A stretch of 64,000 nucleotides of DNA, taken from NCBI RefSeq assembly GCF_036250755.1, contig NZ_CP109583.1:4154001-4218000 (forward strand), written 5' to 3'. Below the pieces are notes generated by a model that was not told the origin of the DNA, searched no databases, and was given only the letters and a program-made list of their open reading frames with translations. This DNA is from Streptomyces uncialis. Lineage in GTDB: Bacteria > Actinomycetota > Actinomycetes > Streptomycetales > Streptomycetaceae. Position 1 is the stretch's first letter, and each line of letters opens with the position of its first letter. The position numbers were made by a program, and so were the translations under genes. Positions 26,844-35,614 of this stretch are shown in pieces.

Positions 26844-27168
26844 CACCCCGCCGGGTGCCGGAGCGTCCGCGAACCCGCGCGCGTGGGGAGGACGGCCAGT
26901 GATCCGGCGGGGTGAGGTCGTACGGTCCAGGACGCCTCCGGGTGCCCGAAGGCGTCCTGGACCGTGCCGACGGCGGCACCGCGCCCCGCACGTCCGGTGG
27001 GGTGCCCCGAGCTGTCCAGCACGTCCTGCCGGGTCCGAACTCCCCACGAGCCGCGCGGTGCCCGCACGGTCCGGTTCCGTTCTGTTCGCAAGCGCCGGGG
27101 AGTTCTGGACCTTCCCAGCAGGTCACGGAACCGGTCGACAGGGCCGTCAGGAGTCCTCGGCGGCCCTC
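26844..27168. terminator. Convergent gap with long hairpin (26922-26965)
   Basis: 325 bp between the hydrolase and pdxH. ACGGTCCAGGACGCCT (26922-26937) pairs perfectly with 26950-26965 over 16 bp, a strong bidirectional terminator. A second imperfect pair GGTCCGAACTCCCC / GGGGAGTTCTGGACC lies at about 27032-27110. No gene was seen. Confidence 0.65.
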
Positions 27169-27849
27169 TCAGGGGCTCAGCCGCTCCACACGCCACCCGG
27201 GGCCGTCGGGCTCGCGAACGTAGCTCAGACGGTCGTGGAGACGGTTCTCGCGGCCCTGCCAGAACTCGACGGTCCGCGGAACGACCCGGAAACCGCCCCA
27301 GTGCGGGGGCACGGGCACCTGCTCGCCCTCCGGATAGCGGGCGGCCAGCTCCTCGTACGCCGTGTCCAGCTCGGTGCGGGACGTGACGACCGTGGACTGC
27401 GCGCTCGCCCAGGCGCCCAGCTGCGAGCCGTGCGGACGGGTGCGGAAATAGGCCGCCGTCTCGTCGCGGCCGGTCCGTGCGGCCGTGCCCGTGACCAGGA
27501 CCTGGCGGGCCATGGGGTGCCAGGGGAACAGCAGCGCCACCTGGGGGTTCTCGGCGAGGTCACGGGCCTTGCGGGAGCCGTAGTTGGTGTAGAAGACGAA
27601 GCCCTCGTCGTCGTACCGCTTGAGCAGGACCGTACGGGAGCTGGGGCGGCCCCCGGCGTCCGCCGTCGAGACGACCATGGCGTTGGGCTCGTAGAGCGAG
27701 CCCTCGTCGGCGGTGCGGACCGCGTCCCTGAACCAGCGCGCGAACTGCTCCATGGGACGGGCGGCGAGCTCGCCCTCGGCGAGACCCTCGGCACGGTAGT
27801 GCTCGCGCATCGCGGCCGGGTTCGGATGATCGAAGGAGTCGCGGTTCAC
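27169..27849 (-). CDS. pdxH: Pyridoxamine 5'-phosphate oxidase
   Basis: 226 residues. It oxidises pyridoxamine- and pyridoxine-5'-phosphate to pyridoxal-5'-phosphate with FMN. Family blocks are clear: [80 protein letters not shown], and the C-terminal [15 protein letters not shown] with WRVERLSP, which carries the substrate-binding His/Arg residues. The GTG at 27849 gives the family N-terminus. It is divergent from the citrate synthase gene. Confidence 0.95.
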   Translation of the reverse strand: MNRDSFDHPNPAAMREHYRAEGLAEGELAARPMEQFARWFRDAVRTADEGSLYEPNAMVVSTADAGGRPSSRTVLLKRYDDEGFVFYTNYGSRKARDLAENPQVALLFPWHPMARQVLVTGTAARTGRDETAAYFRTRPHGSQLGAWASAQSTVVTSRTELDTAYEELAARYPEGEQVPVPPHWGGFRVVPRTVEFWQGRENRLHDRLSYVREPDGPGWRVERLSP

Positions 27850-28286
27850 GCCGTCATCCTGCCGTACGGCCGTCCCGGGAACGATGCCGAGGCGGCGCCC
27901 CGGACGCGGGCACCGAGGGCCCGTACCGGGTGCCGCGCGGGTGATCGTCACACGGAGTAGCGCATGGCACTCAGTGCCGCGAACTCTCCCATTTGGTGGC
28001 ACTGAGGGGTAGTGTCCTGCTTCCGGACCGGTTGAACGACCGCCCCATCGGGGCATCACCGAGGTGACGGTCCGGTCCGTGGTGCCCGCGTCAGGGGCGG
28101 CGCCCACGGAACGGCGGCCCCCCGACGGTGGTCCGTCGTCGGCACCTCCACCAGTACCTCCATAGCGCGCGGGGACCCGTCACCATCCGTCCCCACTTCC
28201 TGTTCCCCCCTCACGACCGTCACGCGCGGTCACCCACCACGGGGTGTCCGCGACTGTCCGTCGTCCATCACATGAGGAGCCGCCTG
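27850..28286. other. Divergent promoter region of pdxH and citrate synthase
   Basis: 437 bp with no gene. It contains the palindrome and half-site at 27965-28005 described separately. Confidence 0.5.
27965..28005. promoter_or_regulatory. GGCACT-C-AGTGCC palindrome plus a third half-site
   Basis: A perfect 13-base palindrome (27966-27978) is followed, 31 bp after the first half-site, by TGGCACTGA (27997-28005). The layout suggests a dimeric regulator acting on one or both divergent genes. I cannot name the regulator. Confidence 0.5.
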
Positions 28287-29399
28287 ATGTCCGATTTCGT
28301 ACCCGGACTCGAAGGAGTCGTCGCGTTCGAGACGGAGATCGCCGAACCGGACAAGGAGGGCGGCGCCCTCCGCTACCGGGGCGTCGACATCGAGGATCTC
28401 GTGGGACACGTGTCCTTCGGCAACGTCTGGGGACTGCTCGTCGACGGCGCGTTCAACCCCGGACTCCCGGCGGCCGAGCCGTTCCCCATCCCCGTCCACT
28501 CCGGTGACATCCGTGTCGACGTCCAGTCGGCGCTGGCCATGCTCGCACCGGTGTGGGGGCTGAAGCCGCTGCTGGACATCGACGAGGAGCAGGCCCGCGA
28601 GGACCTCGCGCGCGCCGCCGTCATGGCGCTGTCGTACGTCGCGCAGTCCGCGCGCGGACAAGGCCACCCCATGGTGCCGCAGAGTGAGATCGACAAGGCC
28701 CACTCCGTGGTCGAACGGTTCATGATCCGCTGGCGGGGCGAGCCGGACCCCAAGCACGTCGCCGCGGTCGACGCGTACTGGACCTCGGCCGCCGAGCACG
28801 GGATGAACGCGTCGACGTTCACCGCGCGGGTGATCGCTTCCACCGGCGCCGATGTCGCCGCCGCGCTGTCGGGCGCGGTGGGCGCCATGTCCGGCCCGCT
28901 GCACGGCGGGGCGCCGTCACGGGTCCTCGGCATGATCGAGGAGATCGAGCGGACCGGGGACGCGCAGGCATACGTCCGGCGGACCCTCGACAAGGGCGAG
29001 CGGCTGATGGGCTTCGGCCACCGGGTCTACCGCGCGGAGGACCCCCGCGCGCGGGTGCTGCGACGCACCGCGCGGGAGCTGGGCGCGCCCCGGTTCGAGG
29101 TCGCGGAGGCCCTGGAGAACGCGGCTCTGGCGGAACTGCACGCCCGTCGCCCGGACCGGGTACTGGCCACGAACGTCGAGTTCTGGGCCGCGATCGTGCT
29201 GGACTTCGCGGAGGTCCCGGCGCATATGTTCACGTCGATGTTCACGTGCGCGCGGACCGCCGGGTGGTCGGCGCACATCCTGGAACAGAAGCGCACGGGA
29301 CGGCTGGTACGGCCTTCGGCACGATACGTGGGCCCCGGCACGCGCGACCCGAAGTCGATCGAGGGGTACACGGACATCGCCGCGCCGGGTACGTCCTGA
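28287..29399 (+). CDS. Citrate synthase-family protein (citrate synthase 2)
   Basis: 370 residues, shorter than the 420-430 of the main GltA/CitA, as usual for the second type. Catalytic His are in GPLHGGAP (206) and GFGHRVYR (245). The third catalytic position, normally Asp in NVDF, is Glu298 (ATNVEFW). The C-terminal ILEQKRTGRLVRPSARYVGP matches citrate synthase binding regions. It is expected to condense acetyl-CoA (or propionyl-CoA) with oxaloacetate. The ATG at 28287 has GAGGAG upstream at good spacing. It is followed by TGACCT-type repeats and a hairpin. Confidence 0.92.
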   Translation: MSDFVPGLEGVVAFETEIAEPDKEGGALRYRGVDIEDLVGHVSFGNVWGLLVDGAFNPGLPAAEPFPIPVHSGDIRVDVQSALAMLAPVWGLKPLLDIDEEQAREDLARAAVMALSYVAQSARGQGHPMVPQSEIDKAHSVVERFMIRWRGEPDPKHVAAVDAYWTSAAEHGMNASTFTARVIASTGADVAAALSGAVGAMSGPLHGGAPSRVLGMIEEIERTGDAQAYVRRTLDKGERLMGFGHRVYRAEDPRARVLRRTARELGAPRFEVAEALENAALAELHARRPDRVLATNVEFWAAIVLDFAEVPAHMFTSMFTCARTAGWSAHILEQKRTGRLVRPSARYVGPGTRDPKSIEGYTDIAAPGTS

Positions 29400-29451
29400 A
29401 GCGGGACGTCGTGAACCGGTGCCTCGTCAGCGGGCAGGACTCGTCCGGCCG

Positions 29452-29580
29452 CTGACCTGATTGACCTAGTTGGCCGCGCTGACCTCAGTGGCCTAATTGG
29501 CCACGTTGGCCTAGTTGGCCAGGCTGACCTAGTTGACCTCAGTGGCCTAGTTGACCTCAGTGGCCTCATTGACAGCGCCG
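29452..29580. repeat. Imperfect tandem repeats of TGACCT(A/C)(A/G)TTGGCC
   Basis: About ten units of 9-15 bp built from TGACCTAGT, TGACCTCAGTGGCC and TTGGCC follow the citrate synthase gene. They resemble the arrays at 32372-32398, 33637-33680 and 30991-31038. Confidence 0.8.
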
Positions 29581-29607
29581 GCCTCGTCGACCTGATTCGG
29601 GTCCCCG

Positions 29608-29642
29608 GGCCCCACGGCAGGCTCGCGCGGTGCCGTGGGGCC
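29608..29642. terminator. Hairpin between convergent genes
   Basis: GGCCCCACGGCA / TGCCGTGGGGCC, a perfect 12-bp stem with an 11-base loop. Confidence 0.75.
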
Positions 29643-29687
29643 TCAAGAGCGCCCAAGGACGCCCAAGGACGGTCCAGGAAACCGCCG

Positions 29688-30746
29688 TTACGCCGGGACC
29701 AGCAGGTCTGCGTGGTGGCGGGCCGTCACCTGCGGGTGGGCGCGCAGCTTGCCCTTGAGCTCGTTGCGGCCGTACTCGGCGTACAGGGGGTTGTCGGGGT
29801 CGCTGGTCACCCCGGGGGCCCTCGGGGCGTACGGGAACGCCAGCGGTTCCACGCGCGCGTCAAGGCGCGGGTTGTAGAAGAACGGCACGGAGAAGCGCTC
29901 GGTGGCGCCGAGCGGGCTGACGACCCGGTGGTTGGTGGCCACGAGATAGCCGTCCGTGGCCACTTCGAGGAGTTCGCCGAGGTTGACGACGAACGCGCCG
30001 GGCAGCGGCGGTACGTCGTGGAACGCGCCGTCCTCCCGCTCGACCTGGAGCCCGCCGACCTCGTCCTGGAGGAGCAGCGTCAGGAAGCCGTAGTCCTTGT
30101 GCGCGCCGACGCCCTGATCGGCTCCGTCGCGTGAACTGCCGGGGTAGCGGACCAGCTTGAGATGCGGGTGGGCGCGGTCCCCGAAGACGGGATCGTAGAA
30201 GTCCGGGGACGCTCCGATGGAGGCGAGGAGTTCCCGGAGCAGACGGTCGGCGACGCCGGTGAGGTGTTCCATCCAGCCGAGCGCGGCGGTGCGCAGCTCG
30301 GGCAGGGCGGCGGGCCACTGGTTGGGCCCCTGGAGCCACCAGTAGGCGGGCTCGCCGGGGGCGGGTGCCCGCGCGGGACGTTCGGGGCCGATGTCGAGCT
30401 GGTCGCGCCAGTCGCGGCTGCCGCCGGTGCGTTCGTCACCGGTGCGGGTGTAGCCCCTGAAGTGCGGGGAGTTGACGTTGTCCAGGGCGAGCCGGTCGGC
30501 CTCGGGGAGGGCGAAGAACCGGCGGGTGGCACTGGTCAGAGCGGTGGTCTCGGCATCGCTGACACCGTGCCCCACGAGCTGGAAGAAGCCGACACGGTGC
30601 GCGGCGTCATGCAGCTGCGCGTGCAGCAGGGCACGTGCTTGCGGGCCGCGGTCGGCGGCCGAGAGATCGATGACGGGAAGCTGGAGCTGGTACGGCCGCT
30701 CGTGTGACGGGTGGGTCGGGTACGGGGACCGGGGGGAATGCGTCAT
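29688..30746 (-). CDS. Isopenicillin-N-synthase-family 2-oxoglutarate/Fe(II) oxygenase
   Basis: 352 residues. The N-terminal DIOX_N domain (about 24-130; LPVIDLSAADRG, GFFQLVGHGVS, FRGYTRTGDE) is followed by the jelly-roll core with the iron triad His216-x-Asp218 (GAHKDYGFLTLL) and His273 (ATNHRVVSP), and the co-substrate motif Arg284-x-Ser286 (ERFSVPFFYNP). It uses O2 and probably 2-oxoglutarate; the organic substrate is unknown. The ATG at 30746 gives the family N-terminus; an ATG at 30779 would add 11 residues. A 24-codon leader peptide gene lies 83 bp upstream on the same strand. Confidence 0.9.
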   Translation of the reverse strand: MTHSPRSPYPTHPSHERPYQLQLPVIDLSAADRGPQARALLHAQLHDAAHRVGFFQLVGHGVSDAETTALTSATRRFFALPEADRLALDNVNSPHFRGYTRTGDERTGGSRDWRDQLDIGPERPARAPAPGEPAYWWLQGPNQWPAALPELRTAALGWMEHLTGVADRLLRELLASIGASPDFYDPVFGDRAHPHLKLVRYPGSSRDGADQGVGAHKDYGFLTLLLQDEVGGLQVEREDGAFHDVPPLPGAFVVNLGELLEVATDGYLVATNHRVVSPLGATERFSVPFFYNPRLDARVEPLAFPYAPRAPGVTSDPDNPLYAEYGRNELKGKLRAHPQVTARHHADLLVPA

Positions 30747-30829
30747 GGTGTGCGTCCGCGGGGGAACGGCCCGGGGCATCCGCCGGGATGGGGCGGGCTC
30801 CGGCTGCCTGAGCTGACTGGGGGCTGAGG

Positions 30830-30904
30830 TCAGACGGGGCGCTGACAGCCCATGCTCGTGACGCGGACGTAGTCCACGTGGCGGCGGCGTATGAGCTGAG
30901 GCAT
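30830..30904 (-). CDS. Putative leader peptide, RRxHVD type
   Basis: 24 codons from ATG 30904 to TGA: MPQLIRRRHVDYVRV followed by TSMGCQRPV. The core RRRHVDxxRxxSxxC is shared by a family of actinobacterial leader peptides found upstream of sulfur- and cysteine-related or oxidoreductase genes. They are thought to act by translational sensing. It precedes the Fe(II) oxygenase on the same strand by 83 bp and is too short for ordinary gene calling. Arg codons are clustered. The assignment rests on motif and position. Confidence 0.65.
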   Translation of the reverse strand: MPQLIRRRHVDYVRVTSMGCQRPV

Positions 30905-30990
30905 GCGGACAGCGTACTGCGGTGACCGACACTCCGGACATGCCCTGGGTCACACTTCGGGCGAACGGCCCGATCCCCCCAGGTCACCGA

Positions 30991-31038
30991 CGAATGAGGT
31001 CAGGGGCGAATGAGGTCGGGGTCGAATGAGGTCAGCGG
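30991..31038. repeat. Three 16-bp tandem repeats spanning a stop codon
   Basis: Units CGAATGAGGTC(A/G)GGGG start at 30991, 31007 and 31023. The stop codon of the epoxide hydrolase (31032-31034, minus strand) lies in the third. Confidence 0.85.
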
Positions 31039-32213
31039 AGGGTGGCGAAGAATGTGGCCATGTCCGCGGCCAAGGGTGCGGGCTGTTCCATGGCGATGAA
31101 GTGGTGCACGCCCGGGTTGTCCAGCGGCCAGTGGATCAGGTCGCAGTCGCGGGCGGCGATCCGGCGCAGGCCGGCGATGCCGTGGTAGACGCCGGTCGGG
31201 GCGTGCCGTTGCCCCTGGGGCCAGCCGATGGCGGTGGTGTCGTACATGGGCCAGGACGAGGAGCCGAACGTGCCCGTGAACCAGTACAGCGAGGCGTTCG
31301 TCAGGATCGCGTCGCGGCCGAGCACGTCCTCCGGGGTCGAGTCGGCCGGGCCGAACTCCTTGAGCTTCTGGAGCATCCACGCGAGGCCCGCGACCGGGGA
31401 GTCCTCCCAGCCGTAGGCGAAGGTCTGCGGGGCCGCGCGCAGCAGCGCGTGATGGTCGGTGCCCTGCACCCAGTCGGAGCCCATGATCTTCATGTACGCC
31501 GCGTGCTCCTCCTCGGTCAGCCCGGGGACGTCCTCCTCGGACGGGATGCCCAGACCGCCGATGAGGTAGACGCCGACCACCCGCTCCGGGTCCGCCTCGG
31601 CCACGGCGGGCGCGATGTAGGCGCCCAGGTCGCCGCCCTGCACGCCGTAGCGCTCGTAACCGAGGCGGCGCATCAGTCCGGCCCACATGCCGCCCACCCG
31701 TGCGATGCTCCAGCCCGCCTCCCGGGGCGGCTCCGAGAACCCGAAGCCCGGCGGCGACGGCACCACGACATGGAACGCCTGCCCCGGGTCACCGCCGTGC
31801 GCCCTCGGATCGGTGAGGTGACCGATCATGTCGACGAATTCCAGGAACGAGTTGGGCCAGCCATGGGTGAGGACCAGCGGCAGGGCGTCCGGTTCGGGGG
31901 AACGGACGTGCAGGAAGTGGATGTCCTGGCCGTCGAGCCGCGTCATGAACTGCGGGAACGCGTTGAGGCGCGCTTCCTGCTCCCGCCAGTCGTACGCGTC
32001 CCGCCAGTGGTCGGCCACCTCACGCAGATGCGCGACCGGAACCCCCCGGTCCCACGCGGTGCCCGGGAGTTGCCGGTTCCAACGGGTGCGCGCGAGACGC
32101 TCGCGCAGATCGTCCACGTCCCGTTGCGGTATCGCGATCCGGAACGGCCGCACGAGGTCGGCGTCGACACTGGTGGCGGTGGGGACGGTGACGTCGGACA
32201 TGTGCGCTCGCAT
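31032..32213 (-). CDS. Epoxide hydrolase
   Basis: 393 residues. The epoxide-hydrolase N-terminal (EHN) domain covers about 19-130 (VRPFRIAIPQRDVDDLRERL, RTRWNRQLPGTAWDRGV). The alpha/beta-hydrolase core has HGWPNSFLEFVDMI, the nucleophile Asp195 in GVQGGDLGAY, and C-terminal His in PGVHHFIAMEQP. These are the features of soluble or juvenile-hormone-type epoxide hydrolases that open an epoxide to a diol through an Asp ester. The start may be ATG 32213 or ATG 32201 (four residues shorter). It is cytoplasmic, with no signal peptide. Confidence 0.93.
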   Translation of the reverse strand: MRAHMSDVTVPTATSVDADLVRPFRIAIPQRDVDDLRERLARTRWNRQLPGTAWDRGVPVAHLREVADHWRDAYDWREQEARLNAFPQFMTRLDGQDIHFLHVRSPEPDALPLVLTHGWPNSFLEFVDMIGHLTDPRAHGGDPGQAFHVVVPSPPGFGFSEPPREAGWSIARVGGMWAGLMRRLGYERYGVQGGDLGAYIAPAVAEADPERVVGVYLIGGLGIPSEEDVPGLTEEEHAAYMKIMGSDWVQGTDHHALLRAAPQTFAYGWEDSPVAGLAWMLQKLKEFGPADSTPEDVLGRDAILTNASLYWFTGTFGSSSWPMYDTTAIGWPQGQRHAPTGVYHGIAGLRRIAARDCDLIHWPLDNPGVHHFIAMEQPAPLAADMATFFATLR

Positions 32214-32371
32214 CCTGCTGCGCCGGGACCTGTGTTCCGGCTCGGGGTCACGAGCTGACCGTACGATCCATACAGGTCAGGTTCCGTCCTATCGGCGCGC
32301 CTCCGTCACACCGTCCGTCGCGCCAACTTCCGGGGCGCGTGCGGCCGATCGGGGGCGCGACCGGTGCGGCC

Positions 32372-32398
32372 GACCTGATTGACCTGATTGACCTAATG
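32372..32398. repeat. Three 9-bp tandem repeats spanning a stop codon
   Basis: GACCTGATT twice and GACCTAATG once. The TAG stop of the EamA gene (32393-32395, minus strand) lies in the third copy. Confidence 0.8.
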
Positions 32399-33424
32399 GG
32401 CGTCGTCGCCCTCGCGCACCCGGGACCGGTCCCGGGCCCGCTCCCGCGCGCGAGCCGCGCGGCCGCCGCCGATCTGGGTGCGTACCGCGCCCATGCTGGC
32501 CACTATGACGAGGGAGATGGCCGCCGCCTGGGACAGCGTCAGCGCCTGGCTGAGCACGAGGAACCCGGCGGCCGCGGCGATGGCCGGTTCGAGGCTCATG
32601 AGGACGGCGAACGTGGGGGCGGGGAGCCGTCGCAGGGCGAGGAGTTCCAGGGTGTACGGCAGGACCGAGGACAGGACGGCGATCGCGGCGCCGAGCGCGA
32701 GGATGGACGGGTCGAGGAGTTTCGCACCCGACTCCACGATCCCGAACGGAAGGATCAGCACGGACGCGACGATCATGGCGAGCGCGAGCCCGTCGGCCTG
32801 CGGGAAGCGGCGGCCGGTGCGGGCGCTGAAGACGATGTACGCGGCCCACATGACGCCCGCCCCGAGGGCGTAGGCCACTCCCGCCGGGTCAAGGGTGTCG
32901 AAGCCGCCGCCGCTGAGCAGGAAGACACCGGCGAGCGCGAGTCCGGCCCACAGCAGGTTGACCAGTCGGCGTGAGGTGATGACCGACAGGGCCAGCGGCC
33001 CCAGTACCTCCAGGGTGACGGCGGGGCCCATGGGGATACGGGCCACCGACTGGTAGAAGAGGCCGTTCATGGCCGCGAGGGCGACACCGAACGCGACGAC
33101 GGTGCCCCAGTCGGCGCGGCTGTGGCCGCGCAGCCGGGGACGGCACACCAGCACGAGGATCAACGCGGCGACGACCAGCCGCAGGGTGACCACGCCGAAG
33201 GCGCCGGCGCGAGGCATCAGGGTGACGGCGAGCGCCCCGCCGAACTGGACGGATATCCCGCCCGCGAGCACCAGCCCGACAGGTCCCATGGCCCCGAATC
33301 GGCCCTTGCCCCCACCGTTGTCCCCATCGGCCCCGCCGTCCGGCAGGGCGGCCACGGCCTCGGGCTGGGCGACGGAGGCCCCGGCGACGGGTGCGGTTCC
33401 GGTGACAGCGGGCGGAACGTCCAC
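32393..33424 (-). CDS. EamA/RhtA-family DMT exporter
   Basis: 343 residues with ten transmembrane helices in two EamA repeats (about 45-170 and 180-310): GLVLAGGISVQFGGALAVTL, YALGAGVMWAAYIVFSARTG and LLALRRLPAPTFAVLMSLEP. This resembles RhtA, which exports threonine/homoserine. The GTG at 33424 has an AAAGGA ribosome site five bases upstream and is preferred over a GTG at 33583. The C-terminus is Arg-rich and cytoplasmic. It is divergent from a LysR regulator, a classical pairing in which LysR controls the exporter. Confidence 0.9.
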   Translation of the reverse strand: MDVPPAVTGTAPVAGASVAQPEAVAALPDGGADGDNGGGKGRFGAMGPVGLVLAGGISVQFGGALAVTLMPRAGAFGVVTLRLVVAALILVLVCRPRLRGHSRADWGTVVAFGVALAAMNGLFYQSVARIPMGPAVTLEVLGPLALSVITSRRLVNLLWAGLALAGVFLLSGGGFDTLDPAGVAYALGAGVMWAAYIVFSARTGRRFPQADGLALAMIVASVLILPFGIVESGAKLLDPSILALGAAIAVLSSVLPYTLELLALRRLPAPTFAVLMSLEPAIAAAAGFLVLSQALTLSQAAAISLVIVASMGAVRTQIGGGRAARARERARDRSRVREGDDAH

Positions 33425-33973
33425 AGGAGTCCTTTCGAGGCGGCCGTCCGGGACCAGTGGCCCGGACTGGGTCTGCGGTTGTGGGTGGTCGTGGTGCGGA
33501 ACGGAGCGAGGTACCGGTGCGGGGTGCGGGTGCGGGGCCGTGGAACGACCCCGTGGAGCCGAGCGCCTGTGCGTCGCGGTCACCTTGAGGACATCGACGC
33601 GGTGTCCTCATACGGCCGCACCGCATGTCCTCGATGCGACCTCATTGACCGCATTGGCCTAATTGACCGCATTGACCTCACGGCCGTCCACCCCGCGACT
33701 GCCGTGCCCTCGAAGTTCACCACACCGCAGTCCATTGCGTTGACCTTAAAAGTGCACTTTACTGCACTCCCGGGGCCCGCGACGGGCAACTGCCCCTGCC
33801 CTTTGATCCGCCCACCGCGGCGGTGCACGGACGCGCACGCCCGTACCGACGCGCACCCCAGGGCCACCGGTCGACCCGGTACGACCCGGTGCGTCGGAGG
33901 CCCGTCAGCCCACGGTAGGGCCCGTGTCCGTGTCCGTGAAATGCCGATCCCGCCCGGCTTATGCTTCACAGAC
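33425..33973. other. Divergent promoter region of the EamA exporter and LysR regulator
   Basis: 549 bp. It carries TGACC-type repeats (33637-33680) and an AT-richer island with palindromes (33725-33770), the best operator candidate. A TATGCT -10-like box (33960-33965) lies eight bases before the LysR ATG. No gene was seen. Confidence 0.5.
33749..33768. promoter_or_regulatory. Nested palindromes AAAGTGCACTTT and AGTGCA-N6-TGCACT
   Basis: Located in the AT-richest part of the exporter/LysR gap. They are likely binding sites for a dimeric regulator, perhaps the LysR protein itself. Confidence 0.5.
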
Positions 33974-34933
33974 ATGAGCGCTGACAGCGGCCGGGGTACC
34001 GGTGACCACCGCCACCGGCCCGGCGGCACGGAACGCGCGGCAGGCCGGACCGGACATCCCGGCCTGCCAAGTCTGCGCACCCTGGAGATCAGGCATCTGC
34101 GCTGCTTCCTGGCCATCGCGGAGGAAGGCAGCGTCACGCGCGCGGCGGAGCGGCTGCGGCTCACCCAGCCCGCCGTGTCACGGACGCTCGCGGCGCTGGA
34201 GGACGCGCTGGGGGTCCGGCTGGTGGACCGGTCGACGCATCATCTGGCGCTGACCGCGCACGGGCGGGTGTTCCGGGACCGGGCGTCGGCGGCGGTGACG
34301 GCGTTCGAGGCCGCGCTCGACGCGGGGCGCGGCAGTCCGCGTCCGCTGCGGGTGGGACACCCGTGGTCGGCGGCCGGGCCGTACACGACCCCGCTGCTGC
34401 GGCGCTGGCGCGCGGCGCACCCGTCCGTGCCGCTGGAGCTGCTGCGGATCGACGACCGGACGGCGGGGCTCACCCGTGGGCTGGTCGACGCGGCGTTCCT
34501 GCGGGGGCCGGTGACGGCACCCGGGCTGGAGACCGCGGTGCTGTACGAGGAGGGGCAGGTGGCGGCGGTCGCCTCGGACAGCGCGCTGGCGGGCCGGTCC
34601 GGTCTGGCCCTGGCGGACCTCGCCGACCGGACGATCGCCCTGAACACGGTCTCCGGGGTGACGACCCTGGACCTCTGGCCGTCCGCGATCCGCCCCACCT
34701 CGACCGTCACGGTCGCCAACACGGACGACTGGCTGGCGGCGATCGCGGCGGACCGCGCGGTGGGCGTCTCCGCGACGGCCACCGCCGATATCCATCCGCA
34801 CGCGGGCGTCGCCTATGTGCCTCTGACCGACGCGCCACGCCTCCCGGTCACCCTCGCCTGGCCCGCCGGGGTCACGGACCCGCGTGTCCGCGATCTGCTG
34901 GATCTGGCCCGCGAGGTCGTCGCGGAGCCCTGA
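33974..34933 (+). CDS. LysR-family transcriptional regulator
   Basis: 319 residues. The winged helix-turn-helix lies at about 36-95 (RTLEIRHLRCFLAIAEEGSV, TRAAERLRLTQPAVSRTLAA, LEDALGVRLVDRSTHHLALT). The effector domain (about 120-315) is the periplasmic-binding-protein type (LRVGHPWSAAGPYTTPLLRR, LVDAAFLRGPV). Such regulators usually control the divergently transcribed gene, here the EamA exporter, in response to its substrate. The ATG at 33974 was chosen. Its first 30 residues are basic and variable, so translation may start later. Confidence 0.93.
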   Translation: MSADSGRGTGDHRHRPGGTERAAGRTGHPGLPSLRTLEIRHLRCFLAIAEEGSVTRAAERLRLTQPAVSRTLAALEDALGVRLVDRSTHHLALTAHGRVFRDRASAAVTAFEAALDAGRGSPRPLRVGHPWSAAGPYTTPLLRRWRAAHPSVPLELLRIDDRTAGLTRGLVDAAFLRGPVTAPGLETAVLYEEGQVAAVASDSALAGRSGLALADLADRTIALNTVSGVTTLDLWPSAIRPTSTVTVANTDDWLAAIAADRAVGVSATATADIHPHAGVAYVPLTDAPRLPVTLAWPAGVTDPRVRDLLDLAREVVAEP

Positions 34934-35614
34934 CCGGGGCCCTGACCGGTTCCTGAACAGGCTCAGACCCGACACGGACGCGTCCACACACATCCGCGCC
35001 CCGGCCCGGGGCGGCGCGCACCGACGCGGACCGACGCGGTGCGGCAGGGGCAACGGGTGGGGCCGATGCGGCACGGGACCGGTTTCCAAGGCCGCCGAGT
35101 GGTGTCCTCATTCATTCACGCGACGGCGCCCTCATTCCCGTGATCATTTCCTCACGCAAAGAAATGCCTAGTCGCAAAGGACATCTTGGCCCTCGCGGTG
35201 TCCTCAATACCTTCGGTGGACGGGACGGCGCAGGGACACAAAAACGTTTGCATTCACAGGGCTTGGCGGTGCGCACTCCGCGCTTCGGGTCGATCGCGTG
35301 GCGCGAGTCGAGCCGTCCTGGGCGGCCCGGGGAATTGTTCGGAACTCGCGCGGTGTCCGACGGCACTCGGCGCTCCCCCGCTTACTCCCGCCGTGCTCCC
35401 GGAGGGCCCCCACCGCACCCCGATACTCGCGGGGCTCTCGACGTACCGAACCGCCCTTGGTGCCGCGCGCGAGTAACGCGCGCGGGAACCCGTTCGGGAA
35501 ATGCCTGTGCGTATGCGCGGCCGAAGCCGAGGCTCAGGTCTTGACCGCTGTTTGACCGCTGTTCGAATTACTGCGGGAGCCGGGGCGGAGATCCATGTGG
35601 TGCGGTCGCCCTCC
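34934..35614. other. Intergenic region, 681 bp
   Basis: This lies between the convergent LysR and FAD/Fe-S genes. The middle (35100-35260) has unusually low GC for this genome and repeated TCCTCA(T/C) words. No reading frame has coding character. It could hold a small RNA or be decayed DNA. Confidence 0.45.
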
